Shown piece by piece: positions 15,116-25,200 of a DNA stretch of 33,498 nucleotides (position 1 is its first letter; each line of letters starts with the position of its first letter). The translations under genes and the position numbers were made by a program. The stretch lies in assembly GCA_039802205.1 (NCBI GenBank), contig JBDRWD010000023.1:1-33498 (forward strand). Direction: 5' to 3'. The notes beneath the pieces were generated by a model, which was not told where the DNA came from, searched no databases, and saw nothing but the letters and a program-made list of their open reading frames with translations. This stretch comes from a candidate division WOR-3 bacterium (GTDB taxonomy: Bacteria; Hydrothermota; Tepidihabitantia; SM23-42; JAOAFX01).

Positions 15116-16485
15116 ATAACCTTTTGGGGCGGACGAGTCGTATTCACTTTGTAGGAATCGGGGGAATCGGGATGAGTGGTCTGGCACTGATTTACCATAA
15201 TCTGGGTTTTAAGATTTCCGGTTCTGATATTAAGAATTCCCCAGTGATTGAACGCTTGAGGAAATCAGGAATCAAGGTGAAATTGACGCATATGAGGGAA
15301 AATGTTAAACATGCCGATGTTGTCGTTTATTCGACGGCAATCCGTGCGGATAATTGTGAAATCGTTGAGGCTAAGAGGCTCAATATTCCGGTGATCCACC
15401 GGAGTGAACTTTTAGCAGAGTTGACCCGGATTAAAAATTCAATCTGTATTTCCGGCACCCATGGTAAGACTACCACTGCCTCTATGGTCGGTGAGGTTTT
15501 GGAAAAGGGAGGATTAAAACCCACAACGATTATTGGGGGCATTGTTAAGGGAAAGAGTCAGGCACGCTTTGGTCGGGGTGATTATCTGGTTTGTGAGGCG
15601 GATGAATCCGATAAGTCATTCCTCCGCCTCTTGCCTGCCTATGCTGTGATCACAAATATTGAACTTGAGCATCTTGATTTTTATAAGGACCTGAGAGAGA
15701 TAGAAGATAATTTTACATACTTTGCCAATCATGTACCGTTCTGGGGATGTGTCTTTTTAGGGACAGATACCCCCAGTAGTTTAAATATAAAAGAACGCAT
15801 TAAAAGGAGAGTGGTGTTATACGGATTGCATGAACTGGCACATTTAAGGGCCAAGGAAATTGAAAAGGTCGATTTTGGCTCGCGGTTTAAGGTTTTTTGG
15901 CATAATAAAAATCTTGGTGAATTCCGAATTAATTTACCTGGTAGACATAATGTGATAAATAGCCTTGCCGCAATTGGTGTCGGATTGGAATTGGGAGTAG
16001 CGATTAAAAAGATAAAAGAGGCACTGGAGAATTTTAAAGGCGTGCATCGGCGGATCGAATATCGGGGTACAGTCCATAAAGTTATGATCTTCGAAGATTA
16101 TGGTCATCATCCCACCGAAATTAGTGTTACTCTCCAGACTTTAAAAGATTATTTCCCCCAGCGTCGAATAATCTCAATTTTCCAACCGCATCGGTATACC
16201 CGGACATATCACCTCTTTGACCAGTTCAGTAGGGCATTTATATTTGCCAACATCGTAATTATAACCGAGATTTACGCCGCTCACGAGGTCCCGATACCGG
16301 GAATAGATGGTGAAGCCCTTGCCCGCCGGATTGCCCAGGAACACGGAAATGTTTTCTTTGCTCCAAATTTCGCAGCGGTGATAAAGAAAGTAAGGGAAGT
16401 TATCCAGCCTGATGATATTATTGTAGTCCAGGGCGCAGGGGATATAAACCATATTATCCCTTTATTATTTGAGGCGTTGAAATGA
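15112..16485 (+). CDS. murC: UDP-MurNAc:L-alanine ligase MurC
   Basis: MurC adds L-Ala, the first stem residue, to UDP-MurNAc. The 457-residue protein has the Rossmann loop 'FVGIGGIGMSGLALIY', 'SGSDIKNSPVIERL', the P-loop 'ISGTHGKTTTASM' (His form, diagnostic for MurC), 'VCEADESDKSFL', 'NIELEHLDFY' and the C-domain 'FEDYGHHPTEI' and 'FQPHRYTRT'. All expected regions are present at normal length. ATGA overlaps link it to both neighbours. Confidence 0.97.
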   Translation: MNNLLGRTSRIHFVGIGGIGMSGLALIYHNLGFKISGSDIKNSPVIERLRKSGIKVKLTHMRENVKHADVVVYSTAIRADNCEIVEAKRLNIPVIHRSELLAELTRIKNSICISGTHGKTTTASMVGEVLEKGGLKPTTIIGGIVKGKSQARFGRGDYLVCEADESDKSFLRLLPAYAVITNIELEHLDFYKDLREIEDNFTYFANHVPFWGCVFLGTDTPSSLNIKERIKRRVVLYGLHELAHLRAKEIEKVDFGSRFKVFWHNKNLGEFRINLPGRHNVINSLAAIGVGLELGVAIKKIKEALENFKGVHRRIEYRGTVHKVMIFEDYGHHPTEISVTLQTLKDYFPQRRIISIFQPHRYTRTYHLFDQFSRAFIFANIVIITEIYAAHEVPIPGIDGEALARRIAQEHGNVFFAPNFAAVIKKVREVIQPDDIIVVQGAGDINHIIPLLFEALK

Positions 16486-17366
16486 AGGCGCTCTTCAATG
16501 GTATCAAAGGTTTGAAAGTTTTGGAGAATGAAACACTCAGCGCTTATACCTCTTTTCACATTGGGGGCAAGGCGCGTTATTTGCTCAAAGTGTATAAGCA
16601 ACCCGCGTTGTTTGAGGCGATGACGATTATAAAAAAGAGGAAATTGAAATATTGCGTGTTAGGTGCTGGAACAAATCTGCTTTTTGGCGATAAAGGTTTT
16701 GCAGGAGCAGTGATAAAATTACTGGGAGAATTTCAAAGGATTGAAGGACAAAAAGGGATTTTCTCATGCGGTAGTGGGGTGTTGATAAAAGATTTAATCA
16801 AAAAGGCAATGGAGGAGGGTTATGGGGGGATTGAATTTCTCAGTGGGATTCCGGGGACAATCGGAGGGGCGGTGAAAGGTAATGCTGGTGCCTTTGGGAA
16901 GGCGATTGCTGATGTTTTGTTGAGTATTACCGTGCTTGATCCTAAGCTCCGCATTAAAAAGATACCCCGGGATGAATTAAAATTTGCTTACCGGTCCTCA
17001 AGTATTCCCGAAGGTTACATCATCCTCGGGGCGGATTTTAAATTACGCAAGATGGATAAACGGATGATTGCGGCGAAGGTTTCCGAGATTTTGAAAATCC
17101 GACGCCAACGACAACCCCGCGGTTTTTCAGCGGGTTCATTTTTTAAAAATCCACTGCCTTTGAGCGCAGGAAAATTGATTGAGGAGTGCGGTCTTAAAGG
17201 TTTAAGAATTGGTGGAGCAATGGTAAGCAAAAAACACGCCAATTTTATAATGAATGTAGGAAATGCCCGGGCTGAAGATGTTTTGCGATTAATGAGAATA
17301 ATCAAAAGGAAGGTAAAGTTATTAAAAGGGGTTGAACTGGAACCGGAAGTGAGGATTATAAAATGA
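16482..17366 (+). CDS. murB: UDP-N-acetylenolpyruvylglucosamine reductase MurB
   Basis: MurB reduces UDP-GlcNAc-enolpyruvate to UDP-MurNAc with FAD and NADPH. The 294-residue protein shows 'TSFHIGGKARYL', the FAD site 'CVLGAGTNLLF' and 'GIPGTIGGAVKGNAGAFG', the 'FAYRSSSI' Tyr-Arg region, 'FSAGSFFKNP' with the catalytic Ser, and 'GVELEPEVRII' with the catalytic Glu. The E. coli-type inserts are absent, so it is a type II MurB. It overlaps the next gene as ATGA. MurA, which makes its substrate, is not in the window. Confidence 0.96.
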   Translation: MKALFNGIKGLKVLENETLSAYTSFHIGGKARYLLKVYKQPALFEAMTIIKKRKLKYCVLGAGTNLLFGDKGFAGAVIKLLGEFQRIEGQKGIFSCGSGVLIKDLIKKAMEEGYGGIEFLSGIPGTIGGAVKGNAGAFGKAIADVLLSITVLDPKLRIKKIPRDELKFAYRSSSIPEGYIILGADFKLRKMDKRMIAAKVSEILKIRRQRQPRGFSAGSFFKNPLPLSAGKLIEECGLKGLRIGGAMVSKKHANFIMNVGNARAEDVLRLMRIIKRKVKLLKGVELEPEVRIIK

Positions 17367-17674
17367 AATGGATCATGGTGCTAAGCGTAATTTCCCTATT
17401 TATCGGACTGGTGATAATGAGTAGGTTCGCTTTATATAAGAAAATAAGCAAGGATGAATATATAACTTTGATGGAAGTGCTCCCGGGCGCTGAGATTATC
17501 TCCGAGAGCGAAGGAATTCTGGAGTATCGGGGTAAGAAGTTTATCGTTGGATTGGATAATTTGAAGAAAAAGAAAGAATACATAGAAATGCTGCGACTGG
17601 ATACGCTTGAGGGATATAAGATAATCGACTTGCGCTATCGCCGACAGATAATAGTGAGGAAAGATGACTTTTAG
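17363..17674 (+). CDS. ftsQ: Very short FtsQ-like divisome protein
   Basis: This 103-residue protein sits exactly where ftsQ is expected, between murB and ftsA. It has a short cytoplasmic tail, one membrane segment (about residues 4-22) and about 80 extracytoplasmic residues. The end, 'YKIIDLRYRRQIIVR' (85-99), matches the last strands of the FtsQ/DivIB beta domain (commonly 'iDLRy..rvivr'), and 'GKKFIVGLDNLKKKKEYIEML' resembles the lG....K...l helix before it. Normal FtsQ proteins are 220-280 aa with an N-terminal POTRA domain; there is no room for one here. The sequence is in frame with its neighbours and shows no stop or frameshift, so this appears to be a reduced protein rather than a broken gene. 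FtsQ assignment rests on position, topology and the C-terminal motif. Confidence 0.65.
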   Translation: MKWIMVLSVISLFIGLVIMSRFALYKKISKDEYITLMEVLPGAEIISESEGILEYRGKKFIVGLDNLKKKKEYIEMLRLDTLEGYKIIDLRYRRQIIVRKDDF

Positions 17675-17724
17675 AAGTAAAATTATTTTTAATTTAATCA
17701 AATCAAGCACCCCAGGAGGTGTGC

Positions 17725-18957
17725 ATGGCAAAAAAGGATAGAATTGTTGGTGTTGACCTCGGGACGACTAAGGTGGCGGCAATCATTGCCGAGGTAGAAG
17801 ATAATGAATTGAAAATTGTGGGTGTTGGTTCCACCCCTTCTTATGGATTGAAGCGGGGGGTTATTGTTAATCTGGAAAAGGCTATAACTTCTATCAAGAA
17901 AGCTGTAGAAGAGGCTTCCAAAATGGCAGGGGTGAAGGTGGACTCCTGCTATGCGGGTATTTCTGGTTCTCATATTGAAAGCATCAATGCCCATGCAATG
18001 ATTGCTACGTCCCGAACCGGGGGAATAATCACCAAACGTGACATTGAACGCGTTATTGAGCAGGCGAAGGCGATAATCCTACCGATGGATCGAGAGATCA
18101 TCCATGCCATACCCATTGAATACATTGTGGATAATGAACGCGGCATTAAAGACCCCATCGGGATGAGCGGTGTGAAACTTGAGGCAGAAGTTCACATTGT
18201 GACCGCGGCGATTGCATCTGCCCAGAATATTTATACCGCACTCAACCGGGCCGGCTTAAAGGTAAAGGATCTCGTGCTTCAGCCACTCGCGTCCTCTTAT
18301 GCCGTATTGCAACCTGATGAGTTGGATTTAGGTGTCTGCTTGCTCGATATTGGCGGAGGCACGACCGATTTGGCAATCTTTTATGATGGCTCCATCCGTC
18401 ATTCCCAGGTCATACCATTGGGAGGAGAATATATTACCAATGATATTGCGATTGGCATCAGAACACCCCACAATCAGGCCGAGATTATCAAAAAGAAATA
18501 CGCCACCCTGAGTTTAAGTGAAGAAGAAAAAAAGGAAGAAATTAAGGTCCCGGGGATTGGGGGAAGGGAAGACCGGACGATAACCAAAGAGACATTATAC
18601 AATATCGTCAGTCCTCGGGTGGAAGAGATTCTGATGATTGCCAATCGGGAGATAAAAAAGAGCGGTTATGCAGATGTATTAGGTGCGGGGGTCGTAATCA
18701 CTGGTGGCACAGCACGGTTAGCAAATCTTGATAAGTTCGCTGAGGAGATTTTCAATCTTCCCGTTAAAATTGGTATCCCTAAAAAGATTGGCGGACTGAC
18801 CGACATCATTCTTGATCCCATCTATGCCACTGGTGTGGGATTGATTCTTTACGGCTTTGAGAAAAAGAATGTTTCACTTATTCAACGCGAAAGGGGTATG
18901 AGTATCATTGAGGCAATCAAAAAACGTTTTGAAGACCTTTTTAACAAATATTTTTGA
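17725..18957 (+). CDS. ftsA: Cell division actin-like protein FtsA
   Basis: FtsA tethers FtsZ filaments to the membrane and signals to the late divisome. AGGAGG (17714-17719) lies five bases before ATG 17725; the GTG at 17719 overlaps the Shine-Dalgarno and is rejected. The 410-residue protein has the actin phosphate-1 loop 'VGVDLGTTKVAAII', the SHS2-type 1C domain (about residues 80-165), phosphate-2 'CLLDIGGGTTDLAIF', the adenosine motif 'GVVITGGTARL', and a C-terminal amphipathic helix ('IIEAIKKRFEDLFNKYF') that serves as the membrane anchor in this family. The 50-base AT-rich gap upstream and the strong Shine-Dalgarno suggest expression set separately from murB/ftsQ. ftsZ follows after 12 bases. 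Confidence 0.96.
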   Translation: MAKKDRIVGVDLGTTKVAAIIAEVEDNELKIVGVGSTPSYGLKRGVIVNLEKAITSIKKAVEEASKMAGVKVDSCYAGISGSHIESINAHAMIATSRTGGIITKRDIERVIEQAKAIILPMDREIIHAIPIEYIVDNERGIKDPIGMSGVKLEAEVHIVTAAIASAQNIYTALNRAGLKVKDLVLQPLASSYAVLQPDELDLGVCLLDIGGGTTDLAIFYDGSIRHSQVIPLGGEYITNDIAIGIRTPHNQAEIIKKKYATLSLSEEEKKEEIKVPGIGGREDRTITKETLYNIVSPRVEEILMIANREIKKSGYADVLGAGVVITGGTARLANLDKFAEEIFNLPVKIGIPKKIGGLTDIILDPIYATGVGLILYGFEKKNVSLIQRERGMSIIEAIKKRFEDLFNKYF

Positions 18958-18969
18958 AAGGAGGTTAAT

Positions 18970-20082
18970 ATGTTGACTTTAGCTCAAGAACCGAGATTCA
19001 AAGCAAAAATAAAACTGATAGGAGTTGGAGGTGCTGGTTGCAATACCGTAAGTTTTGCATCGGAATACGGAATTGAAGGAGTAGAACTAATTGCAGTCAA
19101 TACCGATGCCCAACACCTCCAGTTTCAAGTACGGGCTGCAGAAAAACTCCAAATCGGCGTAAATCTTACCCGGGGGTTGGGTGCAGGAGGCGACCCGGAA
19201 ATTGGTCGTAAAGCAGCTGAAGAATCCCGCGAAGAGATCCGGAATATCGTTCAGGATACAGATATGGTATTCATCGCTTGCGGGGAAGGCGGAGGAACAG
19301 GAACCGGGGCATCGCCAGTAATTGCCAAAGAAGCCAAAGATGCCGGTGCCCTGGTCGTCGCTGTGGTAACAAAACCTTGGAGCCATGAAGGACCGCGGAA
19401 GATGAAGATCGCGGAGAGAGGGATTGAAGAATTGAGCGAGATTGTAGATACCCTCATCTGTATTCCCAATGATAAAATAAATATGGTTTTTCCCCAAGAC
19501 CAGAGTGCGGTGGAAATTTTACGCGGTGGAAATGTGGTGCTTTTTAATGCCATCAAAGGGATTGCAGAACTGGTAACCAAGCCCGGATTTATCAACCTGG
19601 ATTTCGCGGATGTGCGGGCAGTGATGACCGAAAGGGGTAAGGCAATTTTGGGTCTCGGAATTAGCGAAGGAGAGAATCGGGCAATCCAGGCCGCCCAAGC
19701 CGCAATTTCCTCACCATTGCTTGATAATATATCCCTAAGCAGTGCCAAGGGTATTTTGATAAATATCAGTGGTGCGGATGTAAAAATGAAGGAAGTCTCC
19801 GAAGCTTCAAATCTGATCATGGGAGCGATCAATAACCACGAAGTTAATGCCAAGGTGGGATTGGTGGTTGATGAGAGTCTCAACAACAAGATTCAAATTC
19901 TGGTGGTAGCTACAGGGATTACTGAGGAACCCGTTGAGTCAAAGATTGACCTGGGACTTCGAGGAGAGAATATGGAATTGCCTACCTTCAAACGCCGGGA
20001 GCCTAAAAAGGAAATAAAAGAACGGGCATACAATCCGAATGACCTTGAAGTGCCAACGTTTCTACGCCGGCAGGTGGATTAA
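18970..20082 (+). CDS. ftsZ: Cell division GTPase FtsZ
   Basis: FtsZ is the tubulin-like GTPase that forms the division ring. AAAGGAGG lies about six bases before ATG 18970. The 370-residue protein has '[10 protein letters not shown]' (about residues 18-27), the G-box '[16 protein letters not shown]' (about 104-119; the usual Met is Glu) and the T7 loop '[14 protein letters not shown]' with the catalytic Asp pair. The '[12 protein letters not shown]' segment replaces the usual 'TkPF.fEG..R'. The tail carries two related peptides, 'MELPTFKRR' (335-343) and 'LEVPTFLRR' (359-367), both resembling the single conserved peptide that binds FtsA, 24 residues apart. The core looks fully functional though diverged. 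Confidence 0.97.
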   Translation: MLTLAQEPRFKAKIKLIGVGGAGCNTVSFASEYGIEGVELIAVNTDAQHLQFQVRAAEKLQIGVNLTRGLGAGGDPEIGRKAAEESREEIRNIVQDTDMVFIACGEGGGTGTGASPVIAKEAKDAGALVVAVVTKPWSHEGPRKMKIAERGIEELSEIVDTLICIPNDKINMVFPQDQSAVEILRGGNVVLFNAIKGIAELVTKPGFINLDFADVRAVMTERGKAILGLGISEGENRAIQAAQAAISSPLLDNISLSSAKGILINISGADVKMKEVSEASNLIMGAINNHEVNAKVGLVVDESLNNKIQILVVATGITEEPVESKIDLGLRGENMELPTFKRREPKKEIKERAYNPNDLEVPTFLRRQVD

Positions 20083-20124
20083 AGATATTTATTTGTTAAA
20101 CCGATCAGCTGAAGAGTAGGGACT

Positions 20125-21048
20125 ATGAATCAAAACATTTATGATTTATTAATCATTGGAGCTGGTCCGGCAGGATTGAGTGCGGGTATCTATGGTTCTC
20201 GGGCTGGTCTAAGGTGTGCAATTATTGAAAAAGGAATGCCTGGTGGGACGATAATGCTTACCGATATTATTGAAAATTATCCAGGGTTTCCGGAAGGAAT
20301 AACGGGTAGTCAGCTGGCGGAATTAATGAGCAGGCAATGTACCCGTTTGGGTACTGAGATATTAGCTAATACAGAGGCAAAAAAAGTAAAGGCAGAATCA
20401 GGATTGTTTCATGTTGTAACCGATAAAGCTGAGTATCTTGCCCGGGCGTTGATAGTTGCTACAGGTTCTCGGGCAAAAAGATTGAATATTCCTGGGGAAG
20501 AAAAACTTATTGGCCGCGGAGTTAGCTATTGTGCCACTTGCGATGGTCCGCTCTTTAAGAATGCGGATATCGCCATCATTGGTTGTGGCAATTCGGGTCT
20601 TCAGGAAGGAAGGTTTCTTCATAAATTCGTTCGTTCGATTACTTTTGTTGAATTCCTGCCCCGGCCGACCGCGGACAAGATTTTAATTGATTATTTCCAG
20701 GGCAAGGCAAATGTCCAATTCTTTTTAGGACACGAATTAACAGAGATTATCGGTGAATCCGCAGTTGAAGGAATAAAAATACGGGATCGCACGAGCGGGC
20801 AGGAAAGTTTTATAAAAGTAAGGGGAGTTTTCATTTATGTTGGCTTGATACCCAATTCCCAACTGGTCAGAGATCTGGTAAAAACAGATACATCAGGTTT
20901 TATTATTACGGATGAAGAACTCAATACTTCTGTGTCAGGAATCTTTGCGGCGGGTGATGTGCGGTCCAAGAAAATCCGCCAGGTGGTTGTTGCATGTAGT
21001 GAAGGAGCGCAGGCCGCAATCAATGCCTATCATTTATTAAATCCTTAA
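20125..21048 (+). CDS. trxB: Thioredoxin reductase-like flavoprotein
   Basis: The 307-residue protein has the low-molecular-weight thioredoxin reductase plan: FAD loop G12-A-G-P-A-G17, redox pair C136-A-T-C139, nucleotide loop G153-C-G-N-S-G158, and the C-terminal FAD motif 'GIFAAGDVRSKKIRQVVVA'. It would reduce thioredoxin or a similar protein. The NADPH-binding 'HRR..FRA' of normal TrxB is missing; the aligned stretch is 'FVEFLPRPTADK' (174-185), close to the 'LLEFAPEMKAD' of NADH-using AhpF. NADH rather than NADPH is therefore the likelier donor. It lies 42 bases after ftsZ on the same strand, so could be read through from the dcw cluster. No thioredoxin gene is nearby. Confidence 0.88.
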   Translation: MNQNIYDLLIIGAGPAGLSAGIYGSRAGLRCAIIEKGMPGGTIMLTDIIENYPGFPEGITGSQLAELMSRQCTRLGTEILANTEAKKVKAESGLFHVVTDKAEYLARALIVATGSRAKRLNIPGEEKLIGRGVSYCATCDGPLFKNADIAIIGCGNSGLQEGRFLHKFVRSITFVEFLPRPTADKILIDYFQGKANVQFFLGHELTEIIGESAVEGIKIRDRTSGQESFIKVRGVFIYVGLIPNSQLVRDLVKTDTSGFIITDEELNTSVSGIFAAGDVRSKKIRQVVVACSEGAQAAINAYHLLNP

Positions 21049-21053
21049 TAGAA

Positions 21054-22205
21054 ATGGGTCAGGTGCCAGTCTATATTGCTATCATTCTCCTTTTGGTATT
21101 CATGCTGATAGCGAAAGTTTTTTTGCCGATTGGCCTGCTATTTTTGATACTTATTATACTCTGGCCACAGCGCAAGGAGAAAGGAGCGAAAGAATTATTC
21201 GGCGCCACAATCCTGTTCTTGTTATTATATATTATCATTCGCTATTTCTCCATCTTATTACCTTTTATCATTGGTGCTGGGGTTTCTTATATCATTGCCC
21301 CACTTATTGATTCACTGGAAAGGAGGAAGATACCCCGGGTCATTGCGATTCTATCCGTTCTTATACCTCTCCTGGCAATCGTTCCCGCAGTCCTTTTTTT
21401 ACTTGCGAGCAACCTGATCAACGAACTAAGATTTCTCATCACCAGGATTCCAGAATTTGTTGACCAGAGCAAATTGCTTATCAACAGTTTGGTTGAGCGA
21501 CTTAATAAGATTGGTTTCAATATTACACCGGAACTCATAATGAATGCCTTCAATAATTACTTGGGCACAATCCTGAATGGTCTGCTCCAAACCGTTTTTC
21601 AAATCGGTCAGGGTGTGAAAGGTATCGTGCTGTTAATTTACAATTACATTCTTATCCCCATCATTACTTATCTCCTGCTCAATGACCGGGAAAAAATCAA
21701 GGCATGGATAGAGAGCCAATTATCCGAATCCGAACGGAATAGTTTCAATTTATTGCTAAAGAAATTGAATATCAGTCTTGCTCGGTATTTTCGTGGGCAG
21801 TTTTTGATGATGATCATTGTAGGTTTTATCATTGGTTTTTTTCTTTGGCTCTTAGGAGTTAGATACTATGTCATTCTGGGTATCACCGCAGCTTTTTGTA
21901 ACCTCATCCCTAATGTAGGATTTATAATAAGCCTCATTATAGCCCTGGTGATGGGCTTTTTGACACCTCCCTATATGATTACCATTGTCAAGGTGGTGGC
22001 GGTCTATCTTGGGGAGCAGTTGCTCGAAAATCTTCTATTAGGCCCACTCATCATCGGTAAGGCAGCACAGCTCCACCCAGCAGTGGTTATGTTGGCTTTG
22101 ATTCTGTGTGGAACAGCCGGTGGGTTTTGGGGATTGGTCCTGGCAATACCTATCCTTATCTTTGCCCGTGAATTATTAAATCACTTATTGGATTTTAAAC
22201 TGTAG
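21054..22205 (+). CDS. AI-2E family transporter (PerM/YdiK type)
   Basis: The 383-residue polytopic protein has two or three N-terminal membrane helices, a paired helix region ('FIIGAGVSYIIAPLIDSLERRKIPR'), a long amphipathic central segment (about residues 120-215, with 'LLNDREKIKAWI') and four to five C-terminal helices including 'GVRYYVILGITAAFCNLIPNVGFI', the hallmark of the AI-2E/PerM family (UPF0118). Some members move autoinducer-2 or act as Na+/H+ antiporters; many have no known substrate, and none can be read here. The N-terminal 40 or so residues form an extra hydrophobic hairpin before the family core. It starts five bases after trxB and is the last + strand gene before the convergent rpoC. 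Confidence 0.88.
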   Translation: MGQVPVYIAIILLLVFMLIAKVFLPIGLLFLILIILWPQRKEKGAKELFGATILFLLLYIIIRYFSILLPFIIGAGVSYIIAPLIDSLERRKIPRVIAILSVLIPLLAIVPAVLFLLASNLINELRFLITRIPEFVDQSKLLINSLVERLNKIGFNITPELIMNAFNNYLGTILNGLLQTVFQIGQGVKGIVLLIYNYILIPIITYLLLNDREKIKAWIESQLSESERNSFNLLLKKLNISLARYFRGQFLMMIIVGFIIGFFLWLLGVRYYVILGITAAFCNLIPNVGFIISLIIALVMGFLTPPYMITIVKVVAVYLGEQLLENLLLGPLIIGKAAQLHPAVVMLALILCGTAGGFWGLVLAIPILIFARELLNHLLDFKL

Positions 22206-22215
22206 ATATTCTAAT

Positions 22216-22229
22216 CGGGAATTATCCCG
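22216..22229. terminator. Short hairpin between convergent genes (weak terminator candidate)
   Basis: CGGGA (22216-22220) pairs with TCCCG (22225-22229) around a four-base loop, which contains the rpoC stop codon. It could serve both converging units, but the stem is only five pairs and neither side has a T tract. I regard it as a possible but unproven stop signal; no better candidate is seen between the genes. Confidence 0.25.
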
Positions 22230-25200
22230 CTTCAACTTCAGTAGCTTTTTCCGGGAGTAACTCTACTTTCTGAAAATCTCTAAAACCGGTTCCAGCCGGA
22301 ATGATTCTTCCTACAATTACATTTTCTTTTAATCCTTCCAGATAATCAGTCTTTCCTTCAATTGCCGCATCGGCGAGGACCTTTGCAGTTTCCTGGAATG
22401 AGGCGGCAGAGAAGAAAGATTCACTGGAAAGGGCGGCACGGGTTATACCTAATAGGACCGGACGATAGGTTGCGGGTTTTACCTGTTCGCCTTCTGAATT
22501 GGACAACAACTTCTGGTTTTGCTCAATCACACGTCTTTTGTCCACGATTTCACCACTCACAAAGCGTGTTGTTCCTGGATCTTCAATTTTCACCTTTTGT
22601 AACATCTGACGCACGATGACTTCAATATGTTTATCATCAATCTTCACATCCTGGATACGGTAAACCTCCAGGATTTCGTTGACCAGGAATCGCTGGGTTT
22701 CCATTGGTCCTTTTATGCGCAGAATGTCATGGGGATCGATTGGTCCTTCACATAACGGGTCACCGGCTTTTACCTGTTCACCAGAGTGGACCTTTAAATA
22801 ACGTGAGGTAGGAATTTTATAAACCTTTTTCTCGCCTACCTCGGGTGTTACTGTGACTATCCAGGTTCCTTTTTCTTCTTCTACATCAACAATTCCGTCA
22901 ATTTCTGAGACCACCGCCGCATCTTTTACATACTTTGCTTCAAAGAGTTCTTCGACTCGGGGTAGGCCACCGGTGATATCCTTGCTTTTACCGATCTCCT
23001 TGGGAATTCGGGCAATCATCGTGCCCGGAGTAATCTTTTCATCCTTTTTAACCATGAGATAGGCACCAGCCGGGATGGAGAAACTTTTTATCTCTTTATC
23101 TGTCTCAGGATCGCAGATGATAATCTTAGGATGGAGCTTTCGCATACGGTCTTCCACGATTATCGCCTGTTTACCACCGGATCTTTCATCCACCCAGTTC
23201 TCCTGGAGCGTCAATCCCAGTTCGATATCCTTGTATTTAACTTTACCGCCGACCGGAGAGATTATGGGGATGGAATAAGGATCCCAGATAAATAGGATAT
23301 CACCTTCATTTACTACTTGTTTGTCTTTGACAAAAATGGTGGCACCTGTAGGGATATTATAGGTTATCCGCCGGAGTACTTTATCCTTGGACTTATTTTT
23401 ATCCCTTGCTATTTCTTTTAAAATTATGCGTCCCTTATCGTTCAGGCTAACCAGTTTGCCTTCTACATTTTGCACTGCAGAAATTTTTTCAAAAATTATT
23501 TCACCATCAAAATCAGCATAGCGTTCGGTGCTTTCAGCAATGCGCAATGCGGCTCCACCCACATGGAATGTTCTCAGGGTAAGCTGGGTTCCGGGTTCAC
23601 CGATCGACTGGGCTGCCATGATACCCACGGCTTCGCCGAGTTCTACCATCCGACCGGTCGCAAGGTTTCGACCATAACATTTAGCACAGAGCCCAACCGG
23701 TGCTTCGCAGGTAAGGATTGACCGGACTTTCACCCGGTCAATACCCCGTTTTTCAATGATTTCGGCCTTTTCATCAGTAATCTCCTCACCCGCCTTGACG
23801 ATTACCTCATTATTGATCGGGTCAACCACATCAATCAACGCTACCCTACCTTTAATCCTTTCGCTCAAAGGCTCCACGATTTTTTCACCTTCTTTCAATG
23901 CGGTGATTTCCTGTCCCATTATCGTTCCACAATCCTCCATGGTTATTGTAACATTCTGGGCGACATCAACCAGCCGGCGAGTTAGATAGCCAGCATCCGC
24001 AGTTTTCAAAGCTGTATCAGCCAATCCTTTGCGTGCACCGTGGGTGGAGATGAAGTATTCAAGAACTGAGAGTCCTTCTTTACAGGAAGATTTTATCGGG
24101 GTTTCGATTATCTGGACAGCACTTACCTTCCGCTGGGGTTTGGACATCAAACCTCTCAGTCCACATATCTGGTTTGCCTGATTGCGGGAACCACGGGCAC
24201 CGGATTCCACCATCATGTATAAAGGATTGAATCCGAAACGGTCTTCGCCCAGTTCTTTGATCAGTTCATCTTCAATATCGCTGGTAACTCTGGTCCAGGT
24301 ATCAATAACTTTGTTGTAGCGTTCGGTTTCGGATATCAAACCTTTCTTGTGGGCACTGTTTATTTCTGAGACTTCGGCCAATCCTTCATTCCAGATTTTT
24401 TCTTTATTTTTCGGACTTTTCATATCATCAATGCCGATCGTCAATCCGGAACGGGTCGCATATTCAAATCCCAGATCCTTCAGGTTATCAAGCAATTCTA
24501 CGGTCTTGGCGGTTCCAAATTTATTTAAACACTCATCAACGATTGCAGTGATTTTTTTCTTGGTGAGCGTTTCATTCTTAAAACGCATCTCCTCAGGAAG
24601 AATCTGGTTGAAGATTACCCTGCCGGGCGTGGTTTCAATCTTTTTGCCCATGAACTTATAAATGATTTTATCATGCAGGGAAAGGTAATTATTTTCGAGA
24701 GCAAAGTTGATTTCATCGACATCATCATAAATTTTCAATGGCCCTTCCGATTGTGGCTTTTCCTTTGTGAGATAGTGAAGTCCGATGACAATATCCTGAG
24801 TAGGATGCATTAAAGCACGACCATTTGCCGGGCTACGGATGTTGTGAATAGAAAGCATGAGCAGGTAGGATTCCATGATTGCTTCCGGAGAGAGGGGGAT
24901 GTGGACACTCATTGTGTCACCATCGAAATCTGCATTATAAGGAACACAGACAAGCGGATGGATTGCAATCGCTCTGCCTTCTTTTAGAACCGGCAGAAAT
25001 GCCATGATGGAGACACGATGTAGGGTAGGTGCTCGGTTAAGCAATACCGGATGTTCTTTTATTACTTCTTCCAGAATTTCATACACTTCTGCCGAACGCG
25101 AACGCACAAGCCGGCGGGCACTCCGTTCAGAGTCAACAACTCCACGTTCTTCAAGTTTTCGGATAATCATCGGTTTGAATAATTCCAGTGCCATTTCCTT

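Noticed and set aside
19251-19889. 212-codon open frame on the - strand opposite ftsZ
   Set aside because: It mirrors ftsZ codons, has no ribosome site and resembles no family; a conserved gene on the other strand explains it.
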